Below, in pieces: positions 24,695 to 33,015 of a stretch of 41,436 bases of DNA. Every line of letters starts with the position of its first letter. The stretch's first letter is position 1. The stretch comes from an uncultured Roseburia sp. (GTDB taxonomy: Bacteria; Bacillota; Clostridia; Lachnospirales; Lachnospiraceae): positions 1 to 41,436 of the forward strand of contig CAJTOI010000026.1 in assembly GCA_910577925.1 (NCBI GenBank), given 5' to 3'. The notes under the pieces are model-generated. The model was given only the letters and a program-made list of their open reading frames with translations. It was not told where the DNA came from and did not search any database. The position numbers and the translations under genes were made by a program.

Positions 24695-25813
24695 TTAAAG
24701 TACATATCTCTCGTTGTTTTCAGATACGATCTTGATCCCGTTCTCCCCGCAGTAATAAGTGTTCGCCTTGAGCGTATCCCTGCTCTCGACGATGCAGTTC
24801 TCTATATGTGTATTGTCTCCGATATACACATCGTTCAGGATAATGGAATTCTTAATCACACAGTTCTTTCCGACAAATACCTTCTTAAATAAGACGGAAT
24901 TCTCGACCTTGCTGTTGATGATACAGCCGCTTGCAACAAGGCTATTGCGCACGTCGGATCCGACATTGTACTTCGCCGGCGGAAGATCGTCAACCTTGGA
25001 GTAAATCTTCGGCTCGTCCCGGAAGAAATACTTGCGGACTTCCGGTTTCAGGAAATCCATATTGGTCTGATAATAAGACTCCACCGTCGCGATATTGCTC
25101 CAGTATTCTTTCATCTTATATCCGTAAATCTGCTTCATGTTCTTGTAGCGGATCAAGATATCCGTCACAAAATCCCACCGGTCTTCATCCGCGCTGCGCT
25201 CAAGCATCTCGATCAGCTGTCTTCTGCGCACAATATAAATCCCCGCCGAAATCGTATTGGATTTGGAGACCATCGGCTTCTCCTCAAACTCGATGATCCG
25301 GGCATCCTCATTCATCTTGACGACTCCGTATCGGCTGACATCCTCACCGACCTCCATGTCCTTGCAGACCACGGTGATATCCGCCTTCTTCTCGATGTGG
25401 TAATCCAGCACCTTATTGTAATCCATCTTGTAGATGCAGTCGCCGCTGGTAATGATGACATACGGCTCGTGGCGCTTTTTCAGGAAGCTGATATTCTGAT
25501 ACATCGCATCCGCCGTGCCGCGGTACCACCAGCTGTTGTCCACCGTCACCGTCGGATTGAACACATACAGGCCGCCCTGCTTACGCCCGAAGTCCCACCA
25601 TTTCGAGGAACTCAGATGTTCGTTTAAGGATCTCGCGCTGTACTGCGTCAGAACCGCCACCGTCTGAATATGGGAATTGCTCATATTGCTGAGTGCAAAG
25701 TCAATACTGCGGTAGCTGCCTCCCACCGGCATCGCTGCAATCGCCCTCTTATTGGATAATTCCTGCATGCGGCTGTTATTACCGCCTGCTAAAATAATAC
25801 CTATTGCCTTCAT
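24695..25813 (-). CDS. glgD: Glucose-1-phosphate adenylyltransferase regulatory subunit GlgD
   Basis: GlgD is the non-catalytic partner of GlgC in Firmicutes, forming a heteromer with higher activity for ADP-glucose and glycogen synthesis. It has the nucleotidyltransferase fold, but the signature is AGGNNSRM rather than the catalytic GGxGxRL type, as is typical of GlgD. SYRSIDFALSNMSNS, TADAMYQN and YVIITSGDCIYKMDYN are recognisable. The C-terminal third is a left-handed beta-helix (NSVLFKKVFVGKNCVI). The length of 372 residues is normal. Its ATG overlaps the glgC stop by four bases (ATGA), indicating translational coupling. Confidence 0.95.
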   Translation of the reverse strand: MKAIGIILAGGNNSRMQELSNKRAIAAMPVGGSYRSIDFALSNMSNSHIQTVAVLTQYSARSLNEHLSSSKWWDFGRKQGGLYVFNPTVTVDNSWWYRGTADAMYQNISFLKKRHEPYVIITSGDCIYKMDYNKVLDYHIEKKADITVVCKDMEVGEDVSRYGVVKMNEDARIIEFEEKPMVSKSNTISAGIYIVRRRQLIEMLERSADEDRWDFVTDILIRYKNMKQIYGYKMKEYWSNIATVESYYQTNMDFLKPEVRKYFFRDEPKIYSKVDDLPPAKYNVGSDVRNSLVASGCIINSKVENSVLFKKVFVGKNCVIKNSIILNDVYIGDNTHIENCIVESRDTLKANTYYCGENGIKIVSENNERYVL

Positions 25814-27084
25814 ATCGAGTCACCTGCCTTAATAATTACTTCGCCGCTTCCAAGTGTTCCGTCCGGATAATCCTGCTTCCCGGTCTCCCCGGATATCGCC
25901 GTATTCTTCCCCACCGACACACCGTCCGGTACAACAGAACCCTCGCCGACGGTCACCAGTCCAAAGGAATAGATGCTGGCGTTAAGTTTATTCGGTGCCT
26001 CTTCTCCAACGCCAAGTGTCACGCCGCTGCCGATCCTGCAGCTCTCTGCAATAATCGATTTGTCAATCGTCGTGTGATCCCCGATCACGGTATCTGCCAT
26101 AATAATGGAATCCCGTATCACGGTCCCGTCGCCGATGGTGACATTCGGCCCGATCACGGAATTGTACACCGTGCCGTACACCTCGGAGCCCTCGCCGATG
26201 ATACTCTTTTCTACCACCGCGTTCGCTGACAGATACTGCGGCTCAATCATGTCACTCTTTGTATATATTTTCCAGTATTCCTCGTAGAGATTGAACTCCG
26301 GAATCAAATCAATCAATTCCATGTTCGCCTCCCAGTAGGAACCAAGCGTACCTACGTCCTTCCAGTAGCCATTGTACTCGTAGGCAAAGAGACGCTGCCC
26401 CTTGTCATGGCAATACGGAATAATATGTTTTCCGAAATCACAGCCGCTCTGATCCTTCATCGCGTACAGCGCTTCCCTGAGTACTTTCCAGCTGAATATG
26501 TAGATACCCATGGAAGCCAGATTGCTGCGCGGCTCTTTCGGCTTCTCCTCAAACTCCGAAATTTTCTTATTCTCGTCCGCAATCACAATGCCGAAACGGC
26601 TTGCCTCCTCGAGCGGAACCGGCATCGTTGCAATCGTGACATCCGCATGATTCTCCTTGTGAAAATCAAGCATCACTTCATAGTCCATCTTGTAGATGTG
26701 ATCTCCGGACAGAATCAGTACATATTCGGGATTGTAATTTTCCATATAATTTATATTCTGGAAAATGGCATTCGCCGTACCGCTGTACCACTCGCTGTTG
26801 TCGCTTCTCTCATAGGGCGACAAAACCGTAACTCCTCCGTTGTTCCTGTCCAGATCCCACGGAATACCGATTCCGATATGTGTATTCAGCCGCAGCGGCT
26901 GATACTGGGTCAGCACTCCTACCGTATCAATTCCGGAATTGATACAGTTGCTGAGCGGAAAGTCGATAATGCGGTACTTTCCCCCAAATGCAACTGCAGG
27001 CTTGGCAACCTTCGCGGTAAGCACCCCAAGACGGCTTCCCTGTCCTCCTGCCAACAGCATTGCAATCATTTCTTTTCTAATCAC
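25810..27084 (-). CDS. glgC: Glucose-1-phosphate adenylyltransferase catalytic subunit GlgC
   Basis: GlgC makes ADP-glucose from glucose-1-phosphate and ATP, the committed step of glycogen synthesis. It has the catalytic loop LLAGGQGSRLGVLT, KPAVAFGGKYRIIDFPLSN, the GTANAIFQN segment, LSGDHIYKMDY, FEEKPKEPRS and the C-terminal beta-helix (DGTVIRDSIIMADTVIGDH). The product is 424 residues. I chose the GTG at 27084 because family members begin IRKEMIAMLLAGG and AGGTGGAG lies directly upstream; the open frame reaches 27123 without homology. First gene of glgC-glgD(-spoVG), divergent from murC. Confidence 0.95.
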   Translation of the reverse strand: MIRKEMIAMLLAGGQGSRLGVLTAKVAKPAVAFGGKYRIIDFPLSNCINSGIDTVGVLTQYQPLRLNTHIGIGIPWDLDRNNGGVTVLSPYERSDNSEWYSGTANAIFQNINYMENYNPEYVLILSGDHIYKMDYEVMLDFHKENHADVTIATMPVPLEEASRFGIVIADENKKISEFEEKPKEPRSNLASMGIYIFSWKVLREALYAMKDQSGCDFGKHIIPYCHDKGQRLFAYEYNGYWKDVGTLGSYWEANMELIDLIPEFNLYEEYWKIYTKSDMIEPQYLSANAVVEKSIIGEGSEVYGTVYNSVIGPNVTIGDGTVIRDSIIMADTVIGDHTTIDKSIIAESCRIGSGVTLGVGEEAPNKLNASIYSFGLVTVGEGSVVPDGVSVGKNTAISGETGKQDYPDGTLGSGEVIIKAGDSI

Positions 27085-27159
27085 GTCCTCCACCTCTCGT
27101 CTCTTTCTACAGTGTACCGACACAAACGCTCCTTACACCGGCACCTCTTAGCACTTAAA

Positions 27160-27168
27160 ATTATAACA
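27160..27168 (-). promoter_or_regulatory. Extended -10 promoter of glgC
   Basis: TGTTATAAT on the minus strand is a perfect extended -10 element (TGnTATAAT), 75 bases before the glgC start. No convincing -35 is seen. The divergent region 27169-27302 is AT-rich and holds no gene. Confidence 0.5.
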
Positions 27169-27302
27169 CACCGCCTTTCTTATGTACATCATTTTTCACA
27201 ATTTTGTTTTCCTTTTCTCCTTATTTTTGACATTTTACACAATTTTTCTCTGTTTTCGCTCTGTTTTTTTCGTCATGTCGAAAAGATTTCCCTTAAAAGA
27301 AT

Positions 27303-27330
27303 TTGCAAAATTATCATATAGGGTTATAAT
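27303..27330 (+). promoter_or_regulatory. Promoter of murC
   Basis: TTGCAA (27303-27308), a 16-base spacer and TATAAT (27325-27330), 53 bases before the murC ATG. Confidence 0.6.
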
Positions 27331-27383
27331 TAATATTGGCAGTAAATGCCTAAATCCTACAAAGAAACAGGCAGGTATGATAA

Positions 27384-28763
27384 ATGTACAAAATTAATTT
27401 CAGGGAACCGATACATATCCATTTTATCGGCATCGGCGGAATCAGCATGAGCGGTCTTGCCGAGATACTGTTAGAGGAAAATTTTACGGTTCAGGGCTCC
27501 GATGCCAGAGAATCCGAATTGACCAGACATTTAGAAAAAAAGGGAATCACTGTCTTCTACGGACAACGGGCATCCAATATCATAGACGGTATCGATCTCG
27601 TAGTGTACACCGCGGCCATCGCGGAGGATAATCCCGAGTTCGCCGCCGCGCGCGCAAAAGGGCTTCCCATGATTTCCCGCGCCGAGCTGCTCGGACAGAT
27701 TATGGACAATTACAGCCGTTCTATCGCAGTCTCCGGCACCCACGGAAAGACGACCACGACCTCTATGATCAGCCAGATTCTGCTCTCCGCCGATACGGAC
27801 CCGACCGTCACGGTCGGCGGCATCTTAAAAGCCATCGACGGGAATCTCCGGGTAGGCAAGTCCGATGTTTTTATCTCGGAAGCCTGTGAATATACGAACA
27901 GCTTTCTCCATTTCTATCCGAAGTACAGCATTATTCTCAATGTGGAGGCAGAGCACCTGGACTTCTTTAAAGATATTCAGGACATCCGTCATTCATTCCG
28001 CCGATTTGCAGAAAATACGCAGAAAGACGGCGTACTCATCGTCAACGGTGAAATCGAAAATTACCGGGAGCTGACGGAGGGGCTTTCTCCCCGCGTCATC
28101 ACATTCGGACTCAGTGACTCGTGCGACTACTATCCGAAAGATATCTCCTTTGACGCCGGCGCATGCGCCACTTTCACCGCCATGTACCGCGGCAGCGAAA
28201 TGATGACCGTCTCCCTCGCCGTCCCCGGCATCCACAACGTGTCAAACGCGCTTGCGGCCATCGCCCTCGCCGTGGAGATGAAGCTGCGGCAGGAAGATAT
28301 TTTGAAGGGGCTTCTCGCCTTCGGCGGCGCGGACCGCCGCTTCCAGTACAAGGGCACCGTAGACGGTGTCACCGTTATCGACGACTACGCACACCACCCG
28401 ACCGAGATACGCGCCACTTTGAAGGCCGCCGAAAATTACCCGCACAAGCGGCTGGTTCTTGTGTTCCAGCCCCATACCTACTCGCGAACCAAAGCGTTTT
28501 TAGACGATTTTGCGGAGGTTCTCTCAATGGCGGATATCGTTGTCCTTGCGGATATCTATGCCGCACGCGAGAAGAATACCTACGGCGTGAGCGCAAGGGA
28601 TATTCTCGTCCGTCTGCAGCAGAAAGGGGTGGACTGCCACTACTTTCCCTCCTTCGAAGAAATCGAAAAATTTTTGCTGAAAACCTGTATAAACAATGAT
28701 CTGTTGATAACTATGGGCGCCGGGAATATCGTAACTGTCGGTGAACATATTCTCGGAAAATAG
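27384..28763 (+). CDS. murC: UDP-N-acetylmuramate--L-alanine ligase
   Basis: MurC attaches L-alanine to UDP-MurNAc, the first peptide step of the pathway completed by MurF and Ddl elsewhere in the window. The 459-residue protein starts with HIHFIGIGGISMSGLAEIL and has the ATP loop SGTHGKTTTTSM, SEACEYTNSFLHFYP, NVEAEHLDFF, the DDYAHHPTEI motif and FQPHTYSRTKAF, all MurC hallmarks. A weak CAGG lies upstream of the ATG. The gene ends two bases before a tandem pair of DnaA boxes and has no classical terminator; a 10-bp hairpin over the boxes may serve. Confidence 0.96.
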   Translation: MYKINFREPIHIHFIGIGGISMSGLAEILLEENFTVQGSDARESELTRHLEKKGITVFYGQRASNIIDGIDLVVYTAAIAEDNPEFAAARAKGLPMISRAELLGQIMDNYSRSIAVSGTHGKTTTTSMISQILLSADTDPTVTVGGILKAIDGNLRVGKSDVFISEACEYTNSFLHFYPKYSIILNVEAEHLDFFKDIQDIRHSFRRFAENTQKDGVLIVNGEIENYRELTEGLSPRVITFGLSDSCDYYPKDISFDAGACATFTAMYRGSEMMTVSLAVPGIHNVSNALAAIALAVEMKLRQEDILKGLLAFGGADRRFQYKGTVDGVTVIDDYAHHPTEIRATLKAAENYPHKRLVLVFQPHTYSRTKAFLDDFAEVLSMADIVVLADIYAAREKNTYGVSARDILVRLQQKGVDCHYFPSFEEIEKFLLKTCINNDLLITMGAGNIVTVGEHILGK

Positions 28764-28764
28764 A

Positions 28765-28782
28765 TTATCCACATTATCCACA
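28765..28782 (+). promoter_or_regulatory. Two abutting perfect DnaA boxes (upstream pair)
   Basis: TTATCCACA occurs at 28765-28773 and again at 28774-28782 with no gap. Both match the DnaA consensus TTATNCACA. A degenerate inverted copy (TGTGGATTT) lies at 28813-28821. Confidence 0.8.
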
Positions 28783-28819
28783 TTCGGGTTGGGGAAAACT
28801 TCAACCTTTGAATGTGGAT
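28776..28819 (+). repeat. Interrupted inverted repeat after murC
   Basis: A perfect 10-bp outer stem (28776-28785 with 28810-28819) encloses a five-base inner stem (GGTTG/CAACC). It overlaps the second DnaA box of the upstream pair. It might act as a weak murC terminator or as a DNA structure for DnaA binding. Confidence 0.45.
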
Positions 28820-28928
28820 TTTGGGTTTACATAATGCATTTTTAACAGAATTGGAAAAGTATGTCTTTCCCGCCGAATTTTCCCGCTCCGCGGTTTCCAT
28901 AATCTGTCTTTCTGTTTTTTTGCCCTCT

Positions 28929-28946
28929 TTATCCACATTATCCACA
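28929..28946 (+). promoter_or_regulatory. Two abutting perfect DnaA boxes (downstream pair)
   Basis: TTATCCACA at 28929-28937 and 28938-28946, the same head-to-tail arrangement as the pair 164 bases upstream. The identity between pairs extends through TTC. It is about 45 bases before the -35 of the dnaD-like gene, so DnaA bound here could affect that promoter. The rest of 28783-29087 is AT-rich and encodes nothing I can support. Confidence 0.8.
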
Positions 28947-28992
28947 TTCCCGTAAAGCCTTGATTTTACTGGGGTTTCAGAAAAAAATGTAC

Positions 28993-29021
28993 TTCTCATT
29001 TGCAAAATCCTGTGCTATAAT
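28993..29021 (+). promoter_or_regulatory. Promoter of the dnaD-dnaI operon
   Basis: TTCTCA (28993-28998), a 17-base spacer and TATAAT (29016-29021), with TGC just upstream giving an extended -10. The leader to the ATG at 29088 is about 60 bases. Confidence 0.6.
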
Positions 29022-29087
29022 GCATGACGACACAACGTGAGGGAGACACGCTGTCATTTTCGGATTATAAGGAAAGAAGGTTCTGAT

Positions 29088-30209
29088 ATGGCCAAAATTG
29101 CGCTTTACAGTGACAAATCAGATTCTGTTACCAGTGTATCAAATGTTTTTATCGATGAATACATGTCGGACGCCAACGGAGAGTTCGTCAAAATATACCT
29201 CTATCTGCTGCGTCTTTTGAATCAGCCGGAAGCATCCTTTTCGATTTCTTCGATCGCGGACAAGTTTGACCATACCGAAAAGGATATCAAGCGGGCACTG
29301 TGCTACTGGGAGCGCATGCATCTGCTCCGGCTCGAATACGATACCGCAGATAATCTGACCGGCATTCATCTGCTCGATTCCGGATCGGCCGGGGATGCCG
29401 CCGCGGCGCAGACTCCTCCGGCACAGCCGTCCGTTTCCGCGGCACAGGTTTCGGCCGCGCAGCCGTCCGTCCGTGCGGCAGCGCGCCCCGGGGATCTCCA
29501 GGATCCCGGCACAGCGCTTCCCGCGGAGAGAAATTACTCCGCCGACGAGGTGAAACAGTTCCGGGAAAACGAAGCCATCGCAGAATTGTTCTTTATTATT
29601 GAGCGGTATCTCGGACACCCCTTAAGCCCGACCGATATCCAGAAAATTCTGTTCTTGTACGACGGTCTCCACTTTTCCACCGACCTGATTGAGTACCTTG
29701 TGGAGTCGTGCGTGGGCAGCGGGCATAAGAGCATGTCCTACATATATAAGACTGCTTTCCGCTGGGCGGACAGCCGGATAACCACGGTGGAGGAGGCCAA
29801 ACAGGTTTCCATTCAGTTCAACCGTTCCTATTATACCGTGATGAATTCCTTCGGTCTTTCCGGAACCGGGCGCAATCTGACGCCGGAAGAGATCCGCTTC
29901 CTCAAAAAGTGGACCGCGGAATACGGTTTTTCCGATGAGCTCATCACCGAGGCCTGCAGGCGCACCATTGAGGCAACCTCACGTCCGAATTTCAGATATG
30001 CGGATTCCATTCTGACGGGCTGGCATAAAAATCAGGTGCGCCACCTCTCCGATGTGGCCGCCCTTGACGCGGAGCACTCGAAAAAGAAAACTGCCGTGGT
30101 TTCCAAGACCGCTTCCGCGGCCCCGAAAAACAAGTTCAACAATTTCACGCAGCGCAATTACGACTACGATGAATTGGAACAGCTGCTTCTGACCAGCAGC
30201 GCACAATAA
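29088..30209 (+). CDS. DnaD-domain replication initiation protein
   Basis: DnaD/DnaB-type proteins help the helicase loader place DnaC helicase at oriC or at restarting forks. The 373-residue protein has an N-terminal winged-helix region (about 1-100, KIYLYLLRLLNQPEASFSISSIAD), an Ala/Pro/Ser-rich linker with repeated AAQPSV units, and two DnaB_2 domains. The second ends in the typical YADSILTGWHKNQV. The ATG at 29088 is preceded by AAGAAGG. A DnaI-like ATPase gene follows by 16 bases, so they form one operon, fronted by four DnaA boxes. Confidence 0.9.
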   Translation: MAKIALYSDKSDSVTSVSNVFIDEYMSDANGEFVKIYLYLLRLLNQPEASFSISSIADKFDHTEKDIKRALCYWERMHLLRLEYDTADNLTGIHLLDSGSAGDAAAAQTPPAQPSVSAAQVSAAQPSVRAAARPGDLQDPGTALPAERNYSADEVKQFRENEAIAELFFIIERYLGHPLSPTDIQKILFLYDGLHFSTDLIEYLVESCVGSGHKSMSYIYKTAFRWADSRITTVEEAKQVSIQFNRSYYTVMNSFGLSGTGRNLTPEEIRFLKKWTAEYGFSDELITEACRRTIEATSRPNFRYADSILTGWHKNQVRHLSDVAALDAEHSKKKTAVVSKTASAAPKNKFNNFTQRNYDYDELEQLLLTSSAQ

Positions 30210-30225
30210 TTCCGGGAGGACTCAC

Positions 30226-31209
30226 ATGGCTTTAAGCAATTCCCAATATGATGAAATCATCCGCACCTACGACGCCAGGCAGCTTAAAAATCAGCGCCTG
30301 CGCGAAGCAAAGATTCGGAACGCTTACGAAAGGCTGCCGCGCCTAAAGGAGATTGATGACGCAATCGCCTCCTGCTCCGTGGCGCACGCAAAGCGTCTGC
30401 TCGACGGCGATGAAAGCGCGCTTGCCGGGCTTGCCGCACAGCTTGCCGCTTACCGCAGTGAGCGCGCCGTCCTCCTCGCCGAGAACGGCTTTTCGGATGA
30501 CTGCTTTGCTCCTGCCTATACCTGTCCCGACTGTAAGGACACCGGTTATGCAGACGGTCGGCGCTGTCACTGTTTTGAGCAGGCTGCCATCGACATGATT
30601 TATACGCAATCCAATTTGAAGGATGTCTTACAGCGTGAAAACTTTTCTACTTTTTCCTTTGATTATTACTCGGACACGGAGCGAAATCCGGCGACCGGCT
30701 TATCCGCACTCGACACCGCACGCGATGCCGTCGAAAAATGCCGCCGCTTTATTGACACCTTTGACGATGCCTTTTCCAATCTCTATTTTTACGGCGATAC
30801 CGGCATCGGAAAAACGTTTCTCTCCAACTGTGTGGCAAAAGAATTACTCGACCGCGGACATTCCGTGATCTACTTTACGGCTTTTCAATTATTTGATATA
30901 TTAAGCAAGGGCGTATTCCAAAAGGATGCCCGGGCCGTCGCCGCGCATCAGAATATTTTCGACTGTGACCTGCTGATCATTGATGATCTCGGCACGGAGC
31001 TGACAAATTCCTTTACAACTTCACAGCTGTTTCTGTGCTTAAACGAACGTATTCTGCGAAAGAAATCTACGATTATCTCCACCAATCTGGGGATGAGCCA
31101 GTTGGCGGACATTTATTCGGAGCGCGTGCTCTCACGCATTTCGAGCAACTATACGCTGATCAAGCTGTTCGGCCCCGATATCCGCATTTTAAAAAAGCGG
31201 CCGCACTGA
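30226..31209 (+). CDS. DnaC/DnaI-like helicase loader ATPase
   Basis: An AAA+ ATPase that loads the replicative helicase. The 327-residue protein has a helical N-terminus, a zinc-type cluster C100-PD-C103 ... C114-H-C116, Walker A GDTGIGKTF (190-198), Walker B LLIIDDLGTE, and sensor motif STNLGMSQL, ending RISSNYTLIKLFGPDIR. This is the DnaI/DnaC layout. GGGAGG precedes the ATG. It is the second gene of the operon with the DnaD-domain protein, consistent with joint action in helicase loading. Confidence 0.92.
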   Translation: MALSNSQYDEIIRTYDARQLKNQRLREAKIRNAYERLPRLKEIDDAIASCSVAHAKRLLDGDESALAGLAAQLAAYRSERAVLLAENGFSDDCFAPAYTCPDCKDTGYADGRRCHCFEQAAIDMIYTQSNLKDVLQRENFSTFSFDYYSDTERNPATGLSALDTARDAVEKCRRFIDTFDDAFSNLYFYGDTGIGKTFLSNCVAKELLDRGHSVIYFTAFQLFDILSKGVFQKDARAVAAHQNIFDCDLLIIDDLGTELTNSFTTSQLFLCLNERILRKKSTIISTNLGMSQLADIYSERVLSRISSNYTLIKLFGPDIRILKKRPH

Positions 31210-31273
31210 TTTCTGCATTCATTAGAGCCAGCTCTATTGAAATAAACGTTATTTTTTATGGAGGAACCATTTC

Positions 31274-32458
31274 ATGCCAAACGATGAAAGAAATTTAGAA
31301 ACCCTTCCCGACGGTGCACTCGGCCTGATTCCGCTCGAAAGCTGTAAGGAGCTTGGCCTCAAGGTTGACAAATTCCTTGTGGGCTGGCGGGAAAAAAGAC
31401 AGCTGCAGCATCCGGACGACCTTGCGTTCAAGGATTACCGCCGGGACAGCTATCTTATCTCCACCGTTGTTCCGCGCTTCGGAACCGGCGAGGCGAAGGG
31501 CGTTATCCGTGAGTCTGTGCGCGGCTACGATTTATATCTGATGGTGGACGTTACCAATTACAGCCTTACCTATACCGTCTGCGGCCATGAAAATCATATG
31601 TCCCCGGACGACCATTATGCGGACTTAAAGCGTATCATCGCGGCTGTCGGCGGAAAAGCGAGACGTATTACCGCCATCATCCCGTTTCTGTACGAGAGCC
31701 GTCAGCACAAGCGCACCGCACGCGAGTCTTTAGACTGTGCGCTGGCTTTACAGGAGCTCACCACAATGGGTGTCGACAACATTATCACGTTTGATGCCCA
31801 CGACCCCCGCGTTCAGAATGCGATCCCGCTCAAAGGCTTTGAGACCGTACAGCCCGCCTACCAGTTCATCAAGGGCATTTTGCGGGAAGTAAAAGATCTG
31901 CAGATTGACTCCGAACATATGATGGTCATCAGCCCGGATGAGGGCGGTACCAACCGTGCCGTTTACCTCGCAAGCGTTTTGGGACTTGATATGGGTATGT
32001 TCTATAAGCGCAGGGATTACAGCACCATTGAAAACGGCCGCAACCCGATCGTCGCGCATGAATTTCTAGGCGCCTCCGTTGAGGATATGGATGTCATCAT
32101 TATCGACGACATGATCTCTTCCGGCGAGAGTATGATCGATGTCGCCACGGAGCTCAAAAAGAGAAAGGCGCGCCGCATCTTTGTCGTTGCCACGTTCGGT
32201 CTTTTTACCAACGGTCTTGCCAAATTCGACGAGGCGGTCGAAAACGGCACGATTTACAAAGTAGTCACCACAAACCTGTGCTATCAGACTCCGGAACTGC
32301 TCTCGAAACCCTACTATGTCAACTGTGACATGAGCAAGTATATTGCATACATTATCGACACCTTAAACCATGACAGTTCGATCAGCGATCTGTTAAATCC
32401 GTACGACAGGATCAAGCGGCTTGTCTCCAAATATAAGGAAGAGCAGACAAACGGCTGA
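31274..32458 (+). CDS. prs: Ribose-phosphate pyrophosphokinase, long clostridial form
   Basis: It forms PRPP from ribose-5-phosphate and ATP, feeding purine, pyrimidine, His, Trp and NAD synthesis. The 394-residue product carries the family elements in order: IPFLYESRQHKR (catalytic loop region), FDAHDPRVQNA (HxH-like metal site), SPDEGGTNRA, the lysine/arginine flexible segment YKRRDYSTIENG and the PRPP loop IIIDDMISSGESM (276-287). It is longer than the 315-residue classical enzyme, and SSGES replaces the usual DTAGT-type loop. This matches a long clostridial form but leaves kinetics uncertain. GGAGG precedes the ATG and a strong terminator follows. Confidence 0.88.
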   Translation: MPNDERNLETLPDGALGLIPLESCKELGLKVDKFLVGWREKRQLQHPDDLAFKDYRRDSYLISTVVPRFGTGEAKGVIRESVRGYDLYLMVDVTNYSLTYTVCGHENHMSPDDHYADLKRIIAAVGGKARRITAIIPFLYESRQHKRTARESLDCALALQELTTMGVDNIITFDAHDPRVQNAIPLKGFETVQPAYQFIKGILREVKDLQIDSEHMMVISPDEGGTNRAVYLASVLGLDMGMFYKRRDYSTIENGRNPIVAHEFLGASVEDMDVIIIDDMISSGESMIDVATELKKRKARRIFVVATFGLFTNGLAKFDEAVENGTIYKVVTTNLCYQTPELLSKPYYVNCDMSKYIAYIIDTLNHDSSISDLLNPYDRIKRLVSKYKEEQTNG

Positions 32459-32472
32459 CATTCTATTCAGAC

Positions 32473-32518
32473 AAAAAACTGCGGCGCGAATCCGTTTCGC
32501 GCCGCAGTTCTTTTTCTT
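32473..32518. terminator. Bidirectional terminator between prs and the DUF6465 gene
   Basis: A perfect 14-bp stem (32477-32490 with 32496-32509, core CTGCGGCGCG) with a five-base loop has TCTTTTTC on the plus side and TTTTTTG on the minus side. It can end both converging transcripts. Confidence 0.92.
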
Positions 32519-32542
32519 ATATTTTTATATCTTCATGCCGGA

Positions 32543-32989
32543 TTAGAACAGATCAACCTTGCCTGCAAACTTCTGGTTAATCACATAATATGCCGCAAAC
32601 TCTTCGGGCTTCAGGTAAAGCTGGAGTGTCTTGATGGAAGACATTCTGTGTCCCTCTGACACAAACTGCGCTTTTGCTTTCTCAACTGCCTCGCCCACAG
32701 CCGACTCATTTCCCTGAAACTGAAGAATAATCTCAGGTTTCAGTTCCTCCTGTGCCGCTTTCGTTTTCTTTGCTGTTCTGGTGGTCTTTTTCATTTTTGC
32801 AACCTCTTTCTCTGCCTGATCTTTTTTCTCGACAGCCTCTGCCTTCACTGCCGCTTCGGTTTCCTTTGTCTCCGCTGCCTTTACCCCCGCTGTCTCGTTT
32901 ACTTCCACCGCTGCTGCCTTCGTCTCAGGTACTGTTTCTTTTGCCGCTGTCTTCGCCCCTGCAGGCCTTCCTGGTTTTTTCTTTTCCAT
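32543..32989 (-). CDS. DUF6465-type protein with Lys/Ala-rich N-terminus
   Basis: A 148-residue protein. It begins with KKKPGRPAGAK, an AT-hook-like motif, followed by a low-complexity Lys/Ala/Glu/Thr stretch like histone H1 tails (about 10-80). The conserved C-terminal domain (IILQFQGNESAVGEAVEKAK, LQLYLKPEEFAAYYVINQKFAGKVDLF) resembles DUF6465, found mainly in Lachnospiraceae. The function is not established; the composition suggests DNA binding. GGAGG precedes the ATG. It follows the HPr-like gene by 26 bases and is probably co-transcribed. Confidence 0.7.
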   Translation of the reverse strand: MEKKKPGRPAGAKTAAKETVPETKAAAVEVNETAGVKAAETKETEAAVKAEAVEKKDQAEKEVAKMKKTTRTAKKTKAAQEELKPEIILQFQGNESAVGEAVEKAKAQFVSEGHRMSSIKTLQLYLKPEEFAAYYVINQKFAGKVDLF

Positions 32990-33015
32990 AGCTATCCTCC
33001 TCCTTTAAACCATAA

